Shown one piece after another: positions 24,301-33,272 of a DNA stretch of 64,000 bases; the first letter of the stretch is position 1; each line of letters begins with the position of its first letter. The notes under the pieces are model-generated. The model was not told where the DNA came from, made no database searches, and saw only the letters and a program-made list of their open reading frames with translations. Origin of the DNA: Paenibacillus ginsengihumi DSM 21568 (GTDB taxonomy: Bacteria; Bacillota; Bacilli; Paenibacillales; NBRC-103111); the NCBI RefSeq assembly GCF_000380965.1, contig NZ_KB905549.1, positions 92,261-156,260 of the forward strand, given 5' to 3'. Position numbers and translations under genes: made by a program.

Positions 24301-25143
24301 TCAATGCGCGGTCATCCAGTCCTTCAGCTCCTTCAGCATGACGTCATAGCCCGGAACGCGGTAATTCAGATCGGTGCGCGAGCATTGCAGCGTCCTGTCG
24401 AGCACGATCGCGCCGTCCGGACGAATGTCGACTCCGGTTATGCCAAACGCGCTTTGGAATCGGCGCAGCAGCTCGTATTTGCTGACGGTCTCCGGAGCCG
24501 TCAAATGGACGAGCCCGCTCAGATGTTCCCCCTGCTCCAGCGCATGATGAACGAACTTGGCCAGCTCCAGCGTCGTCACGCCGTTCCACAGGACGTTGAT
24601 GTAGCCGTTCACCGTGCCCTGCTGCTTCATAAACCACTGCAGCAGCCCGATGCCCTGCGCGCGGATTTCCGGGCCGACGATCGAGGTGCGCACGGTCAGA
24701 TGGGGCGGCTTCCCGACCTCGCCCAGCGCCTTCGACCTTGCATATACGGTCGCGCCGTCGGGAATGCGGCTTTCCGAATACGGCCCGCGATCCCCGAGAA
24801 ATACGCAGTCGGTGCTGATATGAATGAGCCTGCCTCCCGTCCGCTCGGCCCATGCCGCCAGCCGGTGCGGCAGCAATCCGTTGATCAGATACGCCTCCGT
24901 CTCGCGCTGCGCCGCCGATTCGTTCAGGATGCCGATGCAGTTGACGATCGCATCGGGTCTGAGCGCCTCCGCCAGCTTCGCTCCCGCCGTCCAGTCGCCG
25001 GCGTCCCAGTACAATCCTCTGCTCCGCCCAACTTCATACCGCTGGCGGGTCGTATGGAACAGCTCATAGGACGTATGCTCGGACAAATACTGGAGCAGCA
25101 GATGGCCGGCCATCCCGTTGCCCCCCGCAACCAGCACCCTCAC
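24301..25143 (-). CDS. RmlD-like NAD(P)-dependent sugar-nucleotide reductase
   Basis: 280 residues: RVLVAGGNGMAGHLLLQYL (cofactor motif), CIGILNESAAQRETEAYLIN, ISTDCVFLGDRGPYSE, ATVYARSKALGEV (YxxxK), VRTSIVGPE. This matches dTDP-4-dehydrorhamnose reductase-type proteins. GTG 25143 overlaps the dehydratase stop (GTGA). Between a FnlA/CapE-type dehydratase and a WecB-type epimerase it occupies the FnlB/CapF/WbvR slot, reducing the 4-keto intermediate. Known CapF proteins carry an extra C-terminal cupin domain; this one lacks it, as in the short RmlD-like WbvR of the UDP-L-QuiNAc route. Confidence 0.85.
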   Translation of the reverse strand: MRVLVAGGNGMAGHLLLQYLSEHTSYELFHTTRQRYEVGRSRGLYWDAGDWTAGAKLAEALRPDAIVNCIGILNESAAQRETEAYLINGLLPHRLAAWAERTGGRLIHISTDCVFLGDRGPYSESRIPDGATVYARSKALGEVGKPPHLTVRTSIVGPEIRAQGIGLLQWFMKQQGTVNGYINVLWNGVTTLELAKFVHHALEQGEHLSGLVHLTAPETVSKYELLRRFQSAFGITGVDIRPDGAIVLDRTLQCSRTDLNYRVPGYDVMLKELKDWMTAH

Positions 25144-26126
25144 GGCAGGAACCCCGCTCTCTCCAGCATGGCGCGGATTTCCCGGCCGCTCATCAGCGAG
25201 TCGCCGGAGCAGTAGCTGCCTGTCGGCACCCGCGGGTAACGGGCGTAGTAATCCTGCAGTCCGGCGATATTCAGCACAGGCAGAATAACCATGTATTCTT
25301 CGCTGTAGGCGACCGTATTTTGCGACTCGTATTCGGAGTACAGGATTTCGTGAATTTTCTCGCCAGGCCTCACCCCGAGCTCGACGATGCCGACATCGCT
25401 TAGCCCCATCGCGCCGATCAGCTCGGCCGCCAGATCCATAATCCGGCACGCCGGCATTTTCATCACGAACGTCTCGCCGCCGCGCCCCTCCTCCGCCGCC
25501 CGCAGCAGCAGTCCGACAGCTTGCTTCAGCGTCAGGAAGAAGCGGGTCATATCGACATGCGTGATGCCGATCTGACGCTTTTCCACCAGTTCTTGATGGA
25601 ACACGTGAATGACGCTGCCGTTGGTGCCCAGGACGTTGCCGCCGCGAACGCAGACGAAGCGCGTATCCGGATACATCAGGTTGGCATGCACCATCAGCTT
25701 CTCGCCGATCGCCTTCGTCATGCCGTAGAAGTTGGCGGGATGAGCCGCCTTGTCCGACGAAATGTAGACGACTTTTCTCACGCCCGCCTCCGCTGCCGCC
25801 TCAATGACATTTTGCGTGCCGGTCACGTTCGTCTTGAGCGCCTCGTACGGCTGATCCTCACAGACCGGAACATGCTTCAGCGCAGCCAGGTGAAAGACGT
25901 AATCGACGCCCCTGCACGCTTCCGCAAGCGCCTGCCTGTCCCGGATGTCGCCGATCCGGAAACGGAGGCGCGGATCGTCAAACGCCCGCTTCATCTGAAC
26001 CTGGTGCAGCTCGCCCCGGGAAAACACGACGATCTCCCGAGGATCGTGCGTCATAAGCTGCGAGACCAGCTCGCGACCCCAGGAGCCCGTGCCGCCGGTG
26101 ACGAGTACCGTGCTGTTCTTGAACAT
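25140..26126 (-). CDS. UDP-GlcNAc 4,6-dehydratase/5-epimerase (CapE/FnlA/CapD family)
   Basis: 328 residues: STVLVTGGTGSWGRELVSQL, FSRGELHQVQMKRAF, FHLAALKHVPVCEDQPYEA, YISSDKAAHPANFYGMTKAIGE (YxxxK), VRGGNVLGTNGSVIHVF. This is the FnlA/CapE/WbjB family that opens UDP-L-FucNAc or UDP-L-QuiNAc synthesis from UDP-GlcNAc by 4,6-dehydration and C5 epimerisation. ATG 26126 follows directly on the stop codon of the 2-epimerase gene. Membrane segments are absent, so it is the soluble short class and not the FlaA1/PglF-type membrane class. Confidence 0.9.
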   Translation of the reverse strand: MFKNSTVLVTGGTGSWGRELVSQLMTHDPREIVVFSRGELHQVQMKRAFDDPRLRFRIGDIRDRQALAEACRGVDYVFHLAALKHVPVCEDQPYEALKTNVTGTQNVIEAAAEAGVRKVVYISSDKAAHPANFYGMTKAIGEKLMVHANLMYPDTRFVCVRGGNVLGTNGSVIHVFHQELVEKRQIGITHVDMTRFFLTLKQAVGLLLRAAEEGRGGETFVMKMPACRIMDLAAELIGAMGLSDVGIVELGVRPGEKIHEILYSEYESQNTVAYSEEYMVILPVLNIAGLQDYYARYPRVPTGSYCSGDSLMSGREIRAMLERAGFLP

Positions 26127-27209
26127 CTATATCCCTCCCAACACATATTTGACGACCTTGGCGGATACGTGGGGATCGAGATAGCCTTCAGGACACAGCC
26201 AGTCGTTCGGCAAGCCGGTCATCTGCCTGACCCCGGCGACAATGCGCTCGGGCGACAAGCCCGTTACGACGTTGCTGCCGCATTCCACCGTCTCCGGCCG
26301 CTCTGTCGAACGCCGCATCGTCACCGCAGGTACATGGAAAATGCAGCATTCCTCCTGCACCGTTCCGCTGTCCGTCAACACGCACCGCGCATGCCGCTCC
26401 AGGCAGGCGAAGTCGAAAAAGCCGAACGGCTCGTGAAACTCCACCAACGGGTGAACGGCGAGCCCCGGAATGCGGTCGATGCGCGAGCGGGTGCGGGGAT
26501 GCACGCTGCAGACGATGCGCAGGCCGAAAGCTTCGGCTACCCCGTTCAGCCCGTTTATCAGCGCCAGCAGCCGCTCCGGACGATCGACGTTCTCCGTCCT
26601 GTGGGCGGTTGCCGCAAAGTATCTCCCAGGCTCCAGACCGAGCGTTTCCAGAATAGAGCTTGCCGCGATCTGCGGCTCGTAGTGCGTCAGTACCTCGTAG
26701 ATCGGATTGCCGGTCACGACGATGCGGCTTGGCGGATGCCCTTCGCGAAGCAGATTCCTTCTGCTGTGCTCCGTATACGGCATATTCACGCTCGCAATCG
26801 CATCGATGACCCGGCGGTTTTTCTCCTCCGGCACCTCGAGATCGAAGCAGCGGTTGCCTGCTTCCATGTGAATGACCGGGATACCCAGGCGCTCGGCCAA
26901 AATCGCGCACAGGGCGCTGTTCGTATCGCCGAGCAGCAGCACTTTGTCCGGCGCTTCCCGAAGCAGAAGCGGCTCGAGGCCGGCGAACATCGCCGCCAGC
27001 TGTCCGCCGAGGGATTGGTTCCCGCTCTGCAGAATATAATCCGGGGCGCGCAGGCCGAGCTCCTGGAAGAAGCGGCCGCTTAGCGAAGGAGTGAAATTTT
27101 GTCCCGTATGCACAATGATATGCTTCCCGGCCCAGCGGTCCAGCTTCGGCATGATCAGGCTCAGCCGGATGATCTCCGGACGGGTGCCGAGAATCGTCAT
27201 CACCTTCAT
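26127..27209 (-). CDS. UDP-N-acetylglucosamine 2-epimerase family (WecB/FnlC/CapG type)
   Basis: 360 residues: MKVMTILGTRPEIIRLSLIMPKL is the signature start; VLLLGDTNSALCAILAERLG, HMEAGNRCFDLEVPEEKNRRV, ATAHRTENVD and LTDSGTVQEECCIFHVP give the substrate site. ATG 27209 fits both the family start and an AAAGGA ribosome site; an ATG at 27227 adds six residues and sits against its own site. In this gene set the expected role is the final C2 epimerisation to UDP-L-FucNAc/QuiNAc and not plain UDP-ManNAc synthesis; the family fold alone does not separate the two. Confidence 0.9.
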   Translation of the reverse strand: MKVMTILGTRPEIIRLSLIMPKLDRWAGKHIIVHTGQNFTPSLSGRFFQELGLRAPDYILQSGNQSLGGQLAAMFAGLEPLLLREAPDKVLLLGDTNSALCAILAERLGIPVIHMEAGNRCFDLEVPEEKNRRVIDAIASVNMPYTEHSRRNLLREGHPPSRIVVTGNPIYEVLTHYEPQIAASSILETLGLEPGRYFAATAHRTENVDRPERLLALINGLNGVAEAFGLRIVCSVHPRTRSRIDRIPGLAVHPLVEFHEPFGFFDFACLERHARCVLTDSGTVQEECCIFHVPAVTMRRSTERPETVECGSNVVTGLSPERIVAGVRQMTGLPNDWLCPEGYLDPHVSAKVVKYVLGGI

Positions 27210-27236
27210 CGCTCCAATTCCTTTCATCCCCGGATT

Positions 27237-28832
27237 TTACAGCGCCCTTCCGGCCGGAAGCCGCCGCAGCTCGTCATCCTCCACCGGCACGACGCGCTCC
27301 GGATCGTATCCCCGCTCAAGCAGACGCTCCATCGAGCTGAACGGAAAGCGGCGGCCGCCCGCAAGCAAATAGACGGTCGTATCCTCCCCCCGCGCCAGCA
27401 TCACCGCCGGCCGGTGCCGGTCCGTCAGCGGGGCCGGGCGGATCGGCGTCCCCGTCTCAAGCGCATGCAGCTCTTCGTCGGCTACCGCGTTCACGTCCTG
27501 CCAGCTGTATCGGTAATAAGCCAGCGCTTCTTCGGATGCGAAAGGCCGCTTCTTGCCTCCTTCGATCAAAAACACGGCGTTCGATTGATGTCCGCGATAC
27601 AAAGCATACTCCTTCAGCTGCGGCGTCCGTCCCGTTCGACGCGCCGCCGCCGCGTCCAGACTCGCCTGCAGCCGCCTGAGCAAGCCGCGCAGACGCAGCC
27701 GGTACCGGTCGATGCCGTAGGCGCTTGCGGCGGCCCGGATGTTGGCGGCGCCGGCCGCTTCTCCGTCAGGAGCTTCCAGCCACTCCAGCGCCTTGGCCGT
27801 CAGCCCGCGGGTATCGCCTCGCTCGACCAGCCAGCGCCCGTTATCCGTCCCGAGCAAAATCTCCTCCAGCCCGCCCGACCGGTAAGCAATCACGCCTTTG
27901 CCGAAAATCAGGCCCTCCAATGCGACCATGCCGAACCCTTCCGCCACCAGGCTCGGGACGACGACGAGATCGATCGCCGGATACAGCGATTGAATGCGGG
28001 ATTCGAAGTCGAGCCGGTAAAACCGGCCGGCATGCCCCGATGCGGCGATCAGCCGTTCGCAATGCGATATATATTCGGCGTCGGTCGAAACGCCGGCAAT
28101 CGCAAAGCGGACGTCGCTCCTTAAGTCCGCCAGCGACGCCGCCATGCGCACAAAATGCTCCAAGCCTTTCTCCTGATGCAGGCTTGAGGCGATAAACCCG
28201 ATCAGCGGCTCCCGACCGTGCAGGCCGAGCCGCCGACGCAGCGCAGCGCGGCTTTCCGCCCACGAGGCCGGCTCCAGCTCATCGCGGTGCCAGGTCGGCG
28301 GCAGCAGGGCGAGCTTGTCGCCGAAACCGGCTCTCCGCAGCGGCTCCAGCACCGTCTCCGAAATGCCGACGATGAGGTCGGCGCAGCCGTGAATCAAGGC
28401 GGCCGCCTGCGGAGTGAACGGGGTGTCGGCCATCGTCTCCGCGATCAGCCAGACGACGGGAATGCCCAGCGCCTTGGCGGCCAAGGCGGGATAGACATGC
28501 ACGCAAGTATTGACCAGCACCAGATCCGGCTGATACTGATGCAGCAGGTCTGCTGTTTTGGAGTGCGCCCTGGCCTCAACGATCCGCTGAACCTCGCCGG
28601 CCGTCTCCGCCTCGGGCCGGTACATCTCCCAAACGAGCGGTACAGGGTGAATGACGGAGGGAATGCCCTTCTTCGCCGCTTCTTGCCGCAGCAGGCCGTC
28701 CCTCGGCACGACCAGCATGCAATCGGCATGACGCCCAAGCTCGCAAGCCAGCGTCAGCAAATATTTTTCTGCTCCGGTAATGAAGCTGTCGCCGCATACA
28801 TGGGAGAACAGCATCAGTTTCGCTCTGCTCAT
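27237..28832 (-). CDS. GT4 glycosyltransferase with two C-terminal 'GGK+RPF' surface-type repeats
   Basis: 531 residues. Residues 1-375 are a GT4 (KLMLFSHVCGDSFITGAEKYL; IGFIASSLHQEKGLEHF; VPSLVAEGFGMVALEGL with a complete E-x7-E). Residues about 420-475 and 480-531 are two copies of a short repeat (VFLIEGGKKRPFASEEAL..Y.W.DVNAV; VYLLAGGRRFPFSSMERL..GYDPERVVPV), a pattern usually met in secreted wall-associated proteins. ATG 28832 fits the N-terminus of the related GT at 105-1280, but the strong AAGGAGGTG lies about 27 bases upstream with a CCCGGC-TT-GCCGGG hairpin in between, an odd start. First gene of the leftward operon ending at 23566. Confidence 0.82.
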   Translation of the reverse strand: MSRAKLMLFSHVCGDSFITGAEKYLLTLACELGRHADCMLVVPRDGLLRQEAAKKGIPSVIHPVPLVWEMYRPEAETAGEVQRIVEARAHSKTADLLHQYQPDLVLVNTCVHVYPALAAKALGIPVVWLIAETMADTPFTPQAAALIHGCADLIVGISETVLEPLRRAGFGDKLALLPPTWHRDELEPASWAESRAALRRRLGLHGREPLIGFIASSLHQEKGLEHFVRMAASLADLRSDVRFAIAGVSTDAEYISHCERLIAASGHAGRFYRLDFESRIQSLYPAIDLVVVPSLVAEGFGMVALEGLIFGKGVIAYRSGGLEEILLGTDNGRWLVERGDTRGLTAKALEWLEAPDGEAAGAANIRAAASAYGIDRYRLRLRGLLRRLQASLDAAAARRTGRTPQLKEYALYRGHQSNAVFLIEGGKKRPFASEEALAYYRYSWQDVNAVADEELHALETGTPIRPAPLTDRHRPAVMLARGEDTTVYLLAGGRRFPFSSMERLLERGYDPERVVPVEDDELRRLPAGRAL

Positions 28833-29334
28833 AGCTTCGCCCGGCAAGCCGGGAACCGCCCACCTCCTTGAAATCCATATATCAGCTATCAGCGTGTATG
28901 CCGCTTCCGAACTTCCGACATGGGTCGGAAGCGGATCGTCCATGTTCCATGGGACAATATCAATATATTGATTGGACCATGGCAGCGGCACGACATTTCC
29001 CCCAGTCGAATCGTACAATTTCGGCGGCGGAGCGCATGCAAAAGCCTGACGGCCGGCGGCCGCCAGGCAGCAAGCGTTTTACGGTTCAGCGCGTCTCGCC
29101 CCGCAATATTCCCGAATCACACAGACCGATGCTCGCCCCTAAATGGGGCCGTGACCGTGCCGACATGCGGATTTATGCGGATTTTTGGCAATCCCGATCC
29201 GGCTTCCCGACATGGCCACAGCAGTTGACGTCCGCCCGACAGCTGTCGTTGTATAGGACTACGACGGAGATACTCACCTAGCCGCCCCAACTCCGCGCGC
29301 TATGCGTTCGAAATCCGCGTCGGCGTTCGGACTC
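28833..29334. other. Intergenic region upstream of the amino-sugar operon
   Basis: About 500 bases without a supportable gene. It holds the inverted repeats at 28901-28972 described separately and must contain the promoter of the leftward operon. From 29000 to 29330 the base composition is mixed and no structure was recognised. Confidence 0.5.
28901..28972. promoter_or_regulatory. Inverted repeats upstream of the GT4-wecB operon
   Basis: CCGCTTCCGA (28901-28910) pairs with TCGGAAGCGG (28925-28934), a perfect 10-bp stem with a 14-base loop. Further upstream, ATCAATATATTGAT (28959-28972) is a perfect 14-bp palindrome flanked by CCATGGGAC and GGACCATGG. Candidate operator and leader hairpin for the leftward operon; no riboswitch class was recognised. 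Confidence 0.4.
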
Positions 29335-29518
29335 TGACGCAAGTGACAAACGCTATTTTGCTGAATCGTACCCTGTTTAAAATGTAACGCAGGCTAGGCA
29401 GCGCTATTTTGTCAAAAGCACGGAATCGGGTAGCCAAACATGCCCAATAAGGCTGGCTGCTAGCGTTACCATTTCAAATCGATCGTTTCGAGCGAAATAA
29501 GCTCTGTGGCTAGCGTTA
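29335..29518 (+). repeat. MITE-like dispersed element, copy 1
   Basis: 184 bp bounded by TGACGCAAG and CTAGCGTTA (imperfect terminal inverted repeats). Internal landmarks shared with the other copies are GTGACAAACGCTATTTTG, TTTAAAATGTAACGCA, GCGCTATTTTGT, AATAAGGCTG and ATAAGCTCTGTGGC. Copies 2 and 3 are at 50232-50414 (inverted) and 62791-62972. Confidence 0.88.
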
Positions 29519-29655
29519 GCTGAAGGTATGGAAGAAAACGGTCTTTCGACGTCCATTCAAGGAAGAGCGACCGCGGTTTAGCGGTTGTTTTTCTTGGTAC
29601 AGAATGTCGCACCTCGCTTTATCGCTTTAGCAAAGCAAAACTTTCTGTAGCATTC

Positions 29656-29693
29656 AAAAAAACAGCAGCCCCCGTCCTCCCGGACAAGGCTGC
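29656..29693 (-). terminator. Rho-independent terminator of tag
   Basis: Stem GCAGCC..GTCC / GGAC..GGCTGC on the minus strand followed by TGTTTTTTT, seven bases past the tag stop codon. Confidence 0.8.
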
Positions 29694-29699
29694 CGCTTA

Positions 29700-30266
29700 T
29701 CAAGCTTGATATCCCGTTCGCTTCCAGCAATCCATGGTATGATCGTCCACCATCCCGGCTGCCTGCATGTAAGCGTAGCAGATCGTCGTGCCGACGAAGC
29801 TGAAGCCGCGCTTCTTCAAGTCTTTGCTCATCGCGTCGGACTGCGGCGTGCTGGCCGGCACCTGCTTCAGGCTTGTCCACCGGTTCACGATCGGCCGCCC
29901 CTCCACGAAGTGCCAAATGTAGGCGTCGAAGCTGCCGAATTCCCGCTGCACCTTAAGGAACGCCCGGGCATTGCTCACCGCCGAGCGAATCTTCAGACGG
30001 TTGCGGATCAATCCCGGGTCGGCCAGCAGCGAGGCGATTTTGTCCTCGTCGTACGCCGCAACCTTCACCGGGTCGAAGCCGTCGAACACTTCGCGGTACC
30101 GCTCTCTCTTCTTCAGCACGGTATACCAGCTAAGGCCTGCCTGCGCCCCTTCCAAAATGAGCAGCTCAAACAGCTTGACGTCATCGTGAACGGGCACTCC
30201 CCATTCCTCGTCGTGGTACCGTATATAGAGCGGATCTTCATTCACCCAGCCGCAGCGGCAAATCAT
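29700..30266 (-). CDS. tag: DNA-3-methyladenine glycosylase I
   Basis: 188 residues. It excises 3-methyladenine from alkylated DNA. CRCGWVNEDPLYIRYHDEEWG is the family start with the zinc Cys; LFELLILEGAQAGLSWYTVLKKRE is the HhH-fold core containing the catalytic-pocket residues; HTMDCW near the end supplies further zinc ligands. ATG 30266 lies nine bases after GGAGG, while an ATG at 30275 abuts that site. Stand-alone leftward gene with its own terminator; a TATAAT on the minus strand near 30312-30317 may be its -10. Confidence 0.95.
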   Translation of the reverse strand: MICRCGWVNEDPLYIRYHDEEWGVPVHDDVKLFELLILEGAQAGLSWYTVLKKRERYREVFDGFDPVKVAAYDEDKIASLLADPGLIRNRLKIRSAVSNARAFLKVQREFGSFDAYIWHFVEGRPIVNRWTSLKQVPASTPQSDAMSKDLKKRGFSFVGTTICYAYMQAAGMVDDHTMDCWKRTGYQA

Positions 30267-30600
30267 GTGCTTCATCCTCCCGATGCTTTTTTGCTTTGCT
30301 TTTTCCTTATTATATACCAGGAGTGCACTTCGTCATAGAGAAAAAAAGAACAAATGTTTGCATCGCAACCTGCTGCCGGCGGCTGTCGGAGCTTGGCCGA
30401 GATGGCCGTCACACGCGCCAAACAGACCAATGGCCATGAACGCCGGAGGTTAAATGCGCAGCTTGCGGCATAAGATATGGAAATAGGAGGAGTCGTTCGG
30501 TCTGCATCCCCCCGCCGCTTTTTGCGTATATAAGCGGTAAAAGCACCTGTCCACGCGCCAAGCGGAGAAGGATCATTTTCCGGGAAATGAGGAATCAGAC
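30267..30600. other. Divergent gap between tag and the EcsC-family gene
   Basis: 334 bases with no gene. A TATAAT on the minus strand (about 30312-30317) with a weak TATGAC 17 bases before it could serve tag. The second half is GC-rich with no clear promoter for the rightward gene, whose ribosome site (GAGGAATCAG) precedes ATG 30601. Confidence 0.45.
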
Positions 30601-31491
30601 ATGGAGTACCGTCAAACCGTATACGAACAGCAAATGACCAAGCTGCTGGCCGCCTGGGAGCGGGCGCTCAGGAAGCCTCCGGGACTGCTGGAGAAAACGT
30701 CGAGAGCCGTGCAGACCCGCATCAATCAGGCAATACCCGAGAAGGTTCACGATACGGTTACGGCGGCCGTCAAGGGCATCGTGCAGACGGCTCTGTTCGG
30801 GATGGATTACATGCCCAAAAGCAAGCCGGTCCGCGGCATGTCGCTGGCGCTCAGGGACCATAAAGCGGAAGAGCTTATTTCCTTGTACAAAAAGGTGGCC
30901 GCGGCGGAAGGCGCGGGAACCGGCGCCGGCGGCCTGCTGCTTGGACTGGCCGACTTCCCGATTCTGATCGGCATCAAGATGAAATTTTTGTTCGAGCTCG
31001 CCCATGTGTACGGCCACGACACCCGCGATTACCGGGAGCGTCTGTTCATTCTTCATGTGTTCCAGCTCGCCTTCTCCAGCCAAAACAAAAAGCCCGCGCT
31101 CCTGCAGGCGATCGCCGAATGGCCGCAAACCGCCGCAGCGCTCCCTCCCGCAGACACTTATGCGCGGCATATCGACTGGCGGCAGCTGCAGCAGGAATAC
31201 CGGGATACGATCGACTTCCGCAAGCTGCTCCAGCTGCTTCCCGGCATCGGCGCGGTGGTCGGCGCCTGGGCGAACTACGGCCTGCTGGAGGAACTCGGCG
31301 AGACGGGGATGAACTGCTACCGCATGCGCTGGCTGGCGGAGAAGGCAGGCCGGGAAGCCGCTCCCCCGCACCCGCAGTCCGGCGCCAGCTGGCTGAAGCC
31401 CGGCGCTGCAAAGTCCCCGTCGCCGGCGGAGAGCGGACCGGGCTGCAGCGGCAGCACGGGCCAGCACGATGAGCGGGAAGAACGGCGATGA
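30601..31491 (+). CDS. EcsC family protein
   Basis: 296 residues resembling the EcsC family, whose founding member is encoded with the EcsAB ABC transporter of Bacillus but whose biochemical role is unclear. Family features are the N-terminal helical region, AAAEGAGTGAGGLLLGLADFPILIGIKMKFLFELAHVYG with glycine-rich loop and DxP, and LLPGIGAVVGAWANYGLLEELGETGMNCYRMRWL near the end. The last 45 residues are low-complexity Pro/Ser/Gly. No EcsA or EcsB is nearby. It converges on the oxidase operon, with 10 bases between the stop codons. Confidence 0.85.
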   Translation: MEYRQTVYEQQMTKLLAAWERALRKPPGLLEKTSRAVQTRINQAIPEKVHDTVTAAVKGIVQTALFGMDYMPKSKPVRGMSLALRDHKAEELISLYKKVAAAEGAGTGAGGLLLGLADFPILIGIKMKFLFELAHVYGHDTRDYRERLFILHVFQLAFSSQNKKPALLQAIAEWPQTAAALPPADTYARHIDWRQLQQEYRDTIDFRKLLQLLPGIGAVVGAWANYGLLEELGETGMNCYRMRWLAEKAGREAAPPHPQSGASWLKPGAAKSPSPAESGPGCSGSTGQHDEREERR

Positions 31492-31501
31492 GGCGCGCGT
31501 C

Positions 31502-33148
31502 TTACCAGGTAACGAAGCCTTTCGAGCCGACGCCCGGATTGTTTAACAGCTCCATCACCGGCACCGTATAAGCGATGAGCACCAGCACGGCCAGCACGCC
31601 GACCCAAAGCCCCCAGCGCTCGAAGATGGCCGGCGTCCGCTCCGCTTCTGCCGACGCTTCCGCGATCGGAAACTCCTCATGACCTTTGGGCGCTCGCAGC
31701 AGCATGACGATGTTGGCGATCATCATCAGCACGCCGATGAACAAAATCGTGCCGCCAATCGCCATGGCAACGTAATATGGCATCCACAGCACCGTGTCCG
31801 GGTGGTCCATATACGTCGTGTAAGCCGTGCGCCGCGGCGCTCCGAACAGGCCGACCGTATGCATCGAGCCCGACATGAAGAACATGCCGATGACCCAGAT
31901 GAGCGTCTGGACGATGCCCAGCTTATGCATCCGCGCAGTCAGCTTGCGTCCGGTGACCGCAGGAATCAGCCAGTACACGATGCCGAAGAACGTCAGCGCG
32001 ACGCTCGTGGCGACGGTCAGGTGAAAGTGACCGGTTACCCACAGCGTGTTGTGCACCACAGCGTTAAGCTGATGGCTGGCGTTGATCAGACCGCCGGCGC
32101 CGGCCGGAATAAAGATCAGCATGCCCATGAACGGCGCGAAGAAGCGGACGTCGCTCCACGGCAGCTTTTTGAGCCAACCGAACAATCCTTTGGCACCGAC
32201 CGACCGGCCGTGCATTTCGAAGGTAGCAAACAGCGAGAACGCCGTCATGAGCGACGGAATGACGACCATGAACGTCAGCACGACCTGCAAGTATTTCCAT
32301 CCGCTCGAAATGCCCGGCTCCATCAATTGGTGGTGGAATCCGACAGGAATCGAGAACAGCAGGAACATGATGAATGCCAAGCGGGCCAGCGCATCGCTGA
32401 AGAGCCGTCCGCCGATAATTTTCGGAATGACGACGTACCAGCACATATAGGCCGGCAGCAGCCAGAAATAGACGAGCGGATGGCCGAAATACCAGAACAG
32501 CGTGCGGCTCAGCATGACGTTGACGGTTTCGACCCAACCGAACGACCACGGAATTAACTGGAACAGCACCTCCACGGCAACGCCGAGCGTGGCGATCAGC
32601 CACAGCAGCATCGTCGCGACGGCCATAAAGGCAAACAACGGCGTCCGTTCTCCCTTGTGCGTCTTTTTCCAGTAGCGGTACTGCGTGAACAGGCCGAAGC
32701 CGCTCATCCAGCTGCCGACGACGACGAATACCAGGGCGATGTAAAACCACGGCGACGCCTTCATCGGCGCGTAAAACGTATAGAGAACGGTCGCTTTGTT
32801 GAGCAGAATGAGCACGGTCGCAAGCAGCGTGCCCGCCGTCATCAGCCCGTAGCCAAGCCAGGCCAGCTTGCGCACCACCGGCAGCAGCCAGCCGAGCGTC
32901 CGGGCTGCACCCGCATACAGAAAGCCGATAATAAAATACGTAGTGAACACGAGCGCCATCAGTACGCCGTGAGCAGTCAGCAGCTGGTAATAGCCGATGC
33001 CGTACGGCAGCGTCACCATTCCGCCGCGCACGAGACTCTGCAGCAGGCCGGCTATGCCGCCGAGCAGCAAGGCCAGGAAAGCGAACAGCACATGCGCCAG
33101 AACTACCGCCGAATCGCGGCGCTCAAAGCTTTGAAATACGTTGGTCAA
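31502..33148 (-). CDS. cbaA: ba3-type cytochrome c oxidase subunit I
   Basis: 548 residues, about 13 membrane segments, the catalytic subunit of a B-family haem-copper oxidase. Seen ligands: LLTAHGVLMALVF (low-spin haem His), FGHPLVYFWLLPAY (CuB His and the cross-linked Tyr four residues later), GFHHQLMEPG (CuB His pair) and LWVTGHFHLTV (haem ligands). TTG 33148 follows AAAGGAGTG with good spacing; the frame upstream has no homology. Downstream of subunit II in the operon cbaD-cbaB-cbaA. B-family enzymes have high oxygen affinity, which fits the FNR-like box at the operon promoter. Confidence 0.93.
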   Translation of the reverse strand: MTNVFQSFERRDSAVVLAHVLFAFLALLLGGIAGLLQSLVRGGMVTLPYGIGYYQLLTAHGVLMALVFTTYFIIGFLYAGAARTLGWLLPVVRKLAWLGYGLMTAGTLLATVLILLNKATVLYTFYAPMKASPWFYIALVFVVVGSWMSGFGLFTQYRYWKKTHKGERTPLFAFMAVATMLLWLIATLGVAVEVLFQLIPWSFGWVETVNVMLSRTLFWYFGHPLVYFWLLPAYMCWYVVIPKIIGGRLFSDALARLAFIMFLLFSIPVGFHHQLMEPGISSGWKYLQVVLTFMVVIPSLMTAFSLFATFEMHGRSVGAKGLFGWLKKLPWSDVRFFAPFMGMLIFIPAGAGGLINASHQLNAVVHNTLWVTGHFHLTVATSVALTFFGIVYWLIPAVTGRKLTARMHKLGIVQTLIWVIGMFFMSGSMHTVGLFGAPRRTAYTTYMDHPDTVLWMPYYVAMAIGGTILFIGVLMMIANIVMLLRAPKGHEEFPIAEASAEAERTPAIFERWGLWVGVLAVLVLIAYTVPVMELLNNPGVGSKGFVTW

Positions 33149-33272
33149 TGTCGAACACTCCTTTACGTTGCCGGGCCGGCCGTTTTTTCTGTCATCGTAC
33201 CGACTTCCGGCGTCGCACCTTGTGAAATCAATCACAACAACTTATCATATCTCCGTCTTTCCGGTTCTTCCT

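Noticed and set aside
28901..28934. Riboswitch in the leader of the amino-sugar operon
   Set aside because: Only a simple hairpin is visible; none of the conserved segments of known riboswitch classes were recognised.
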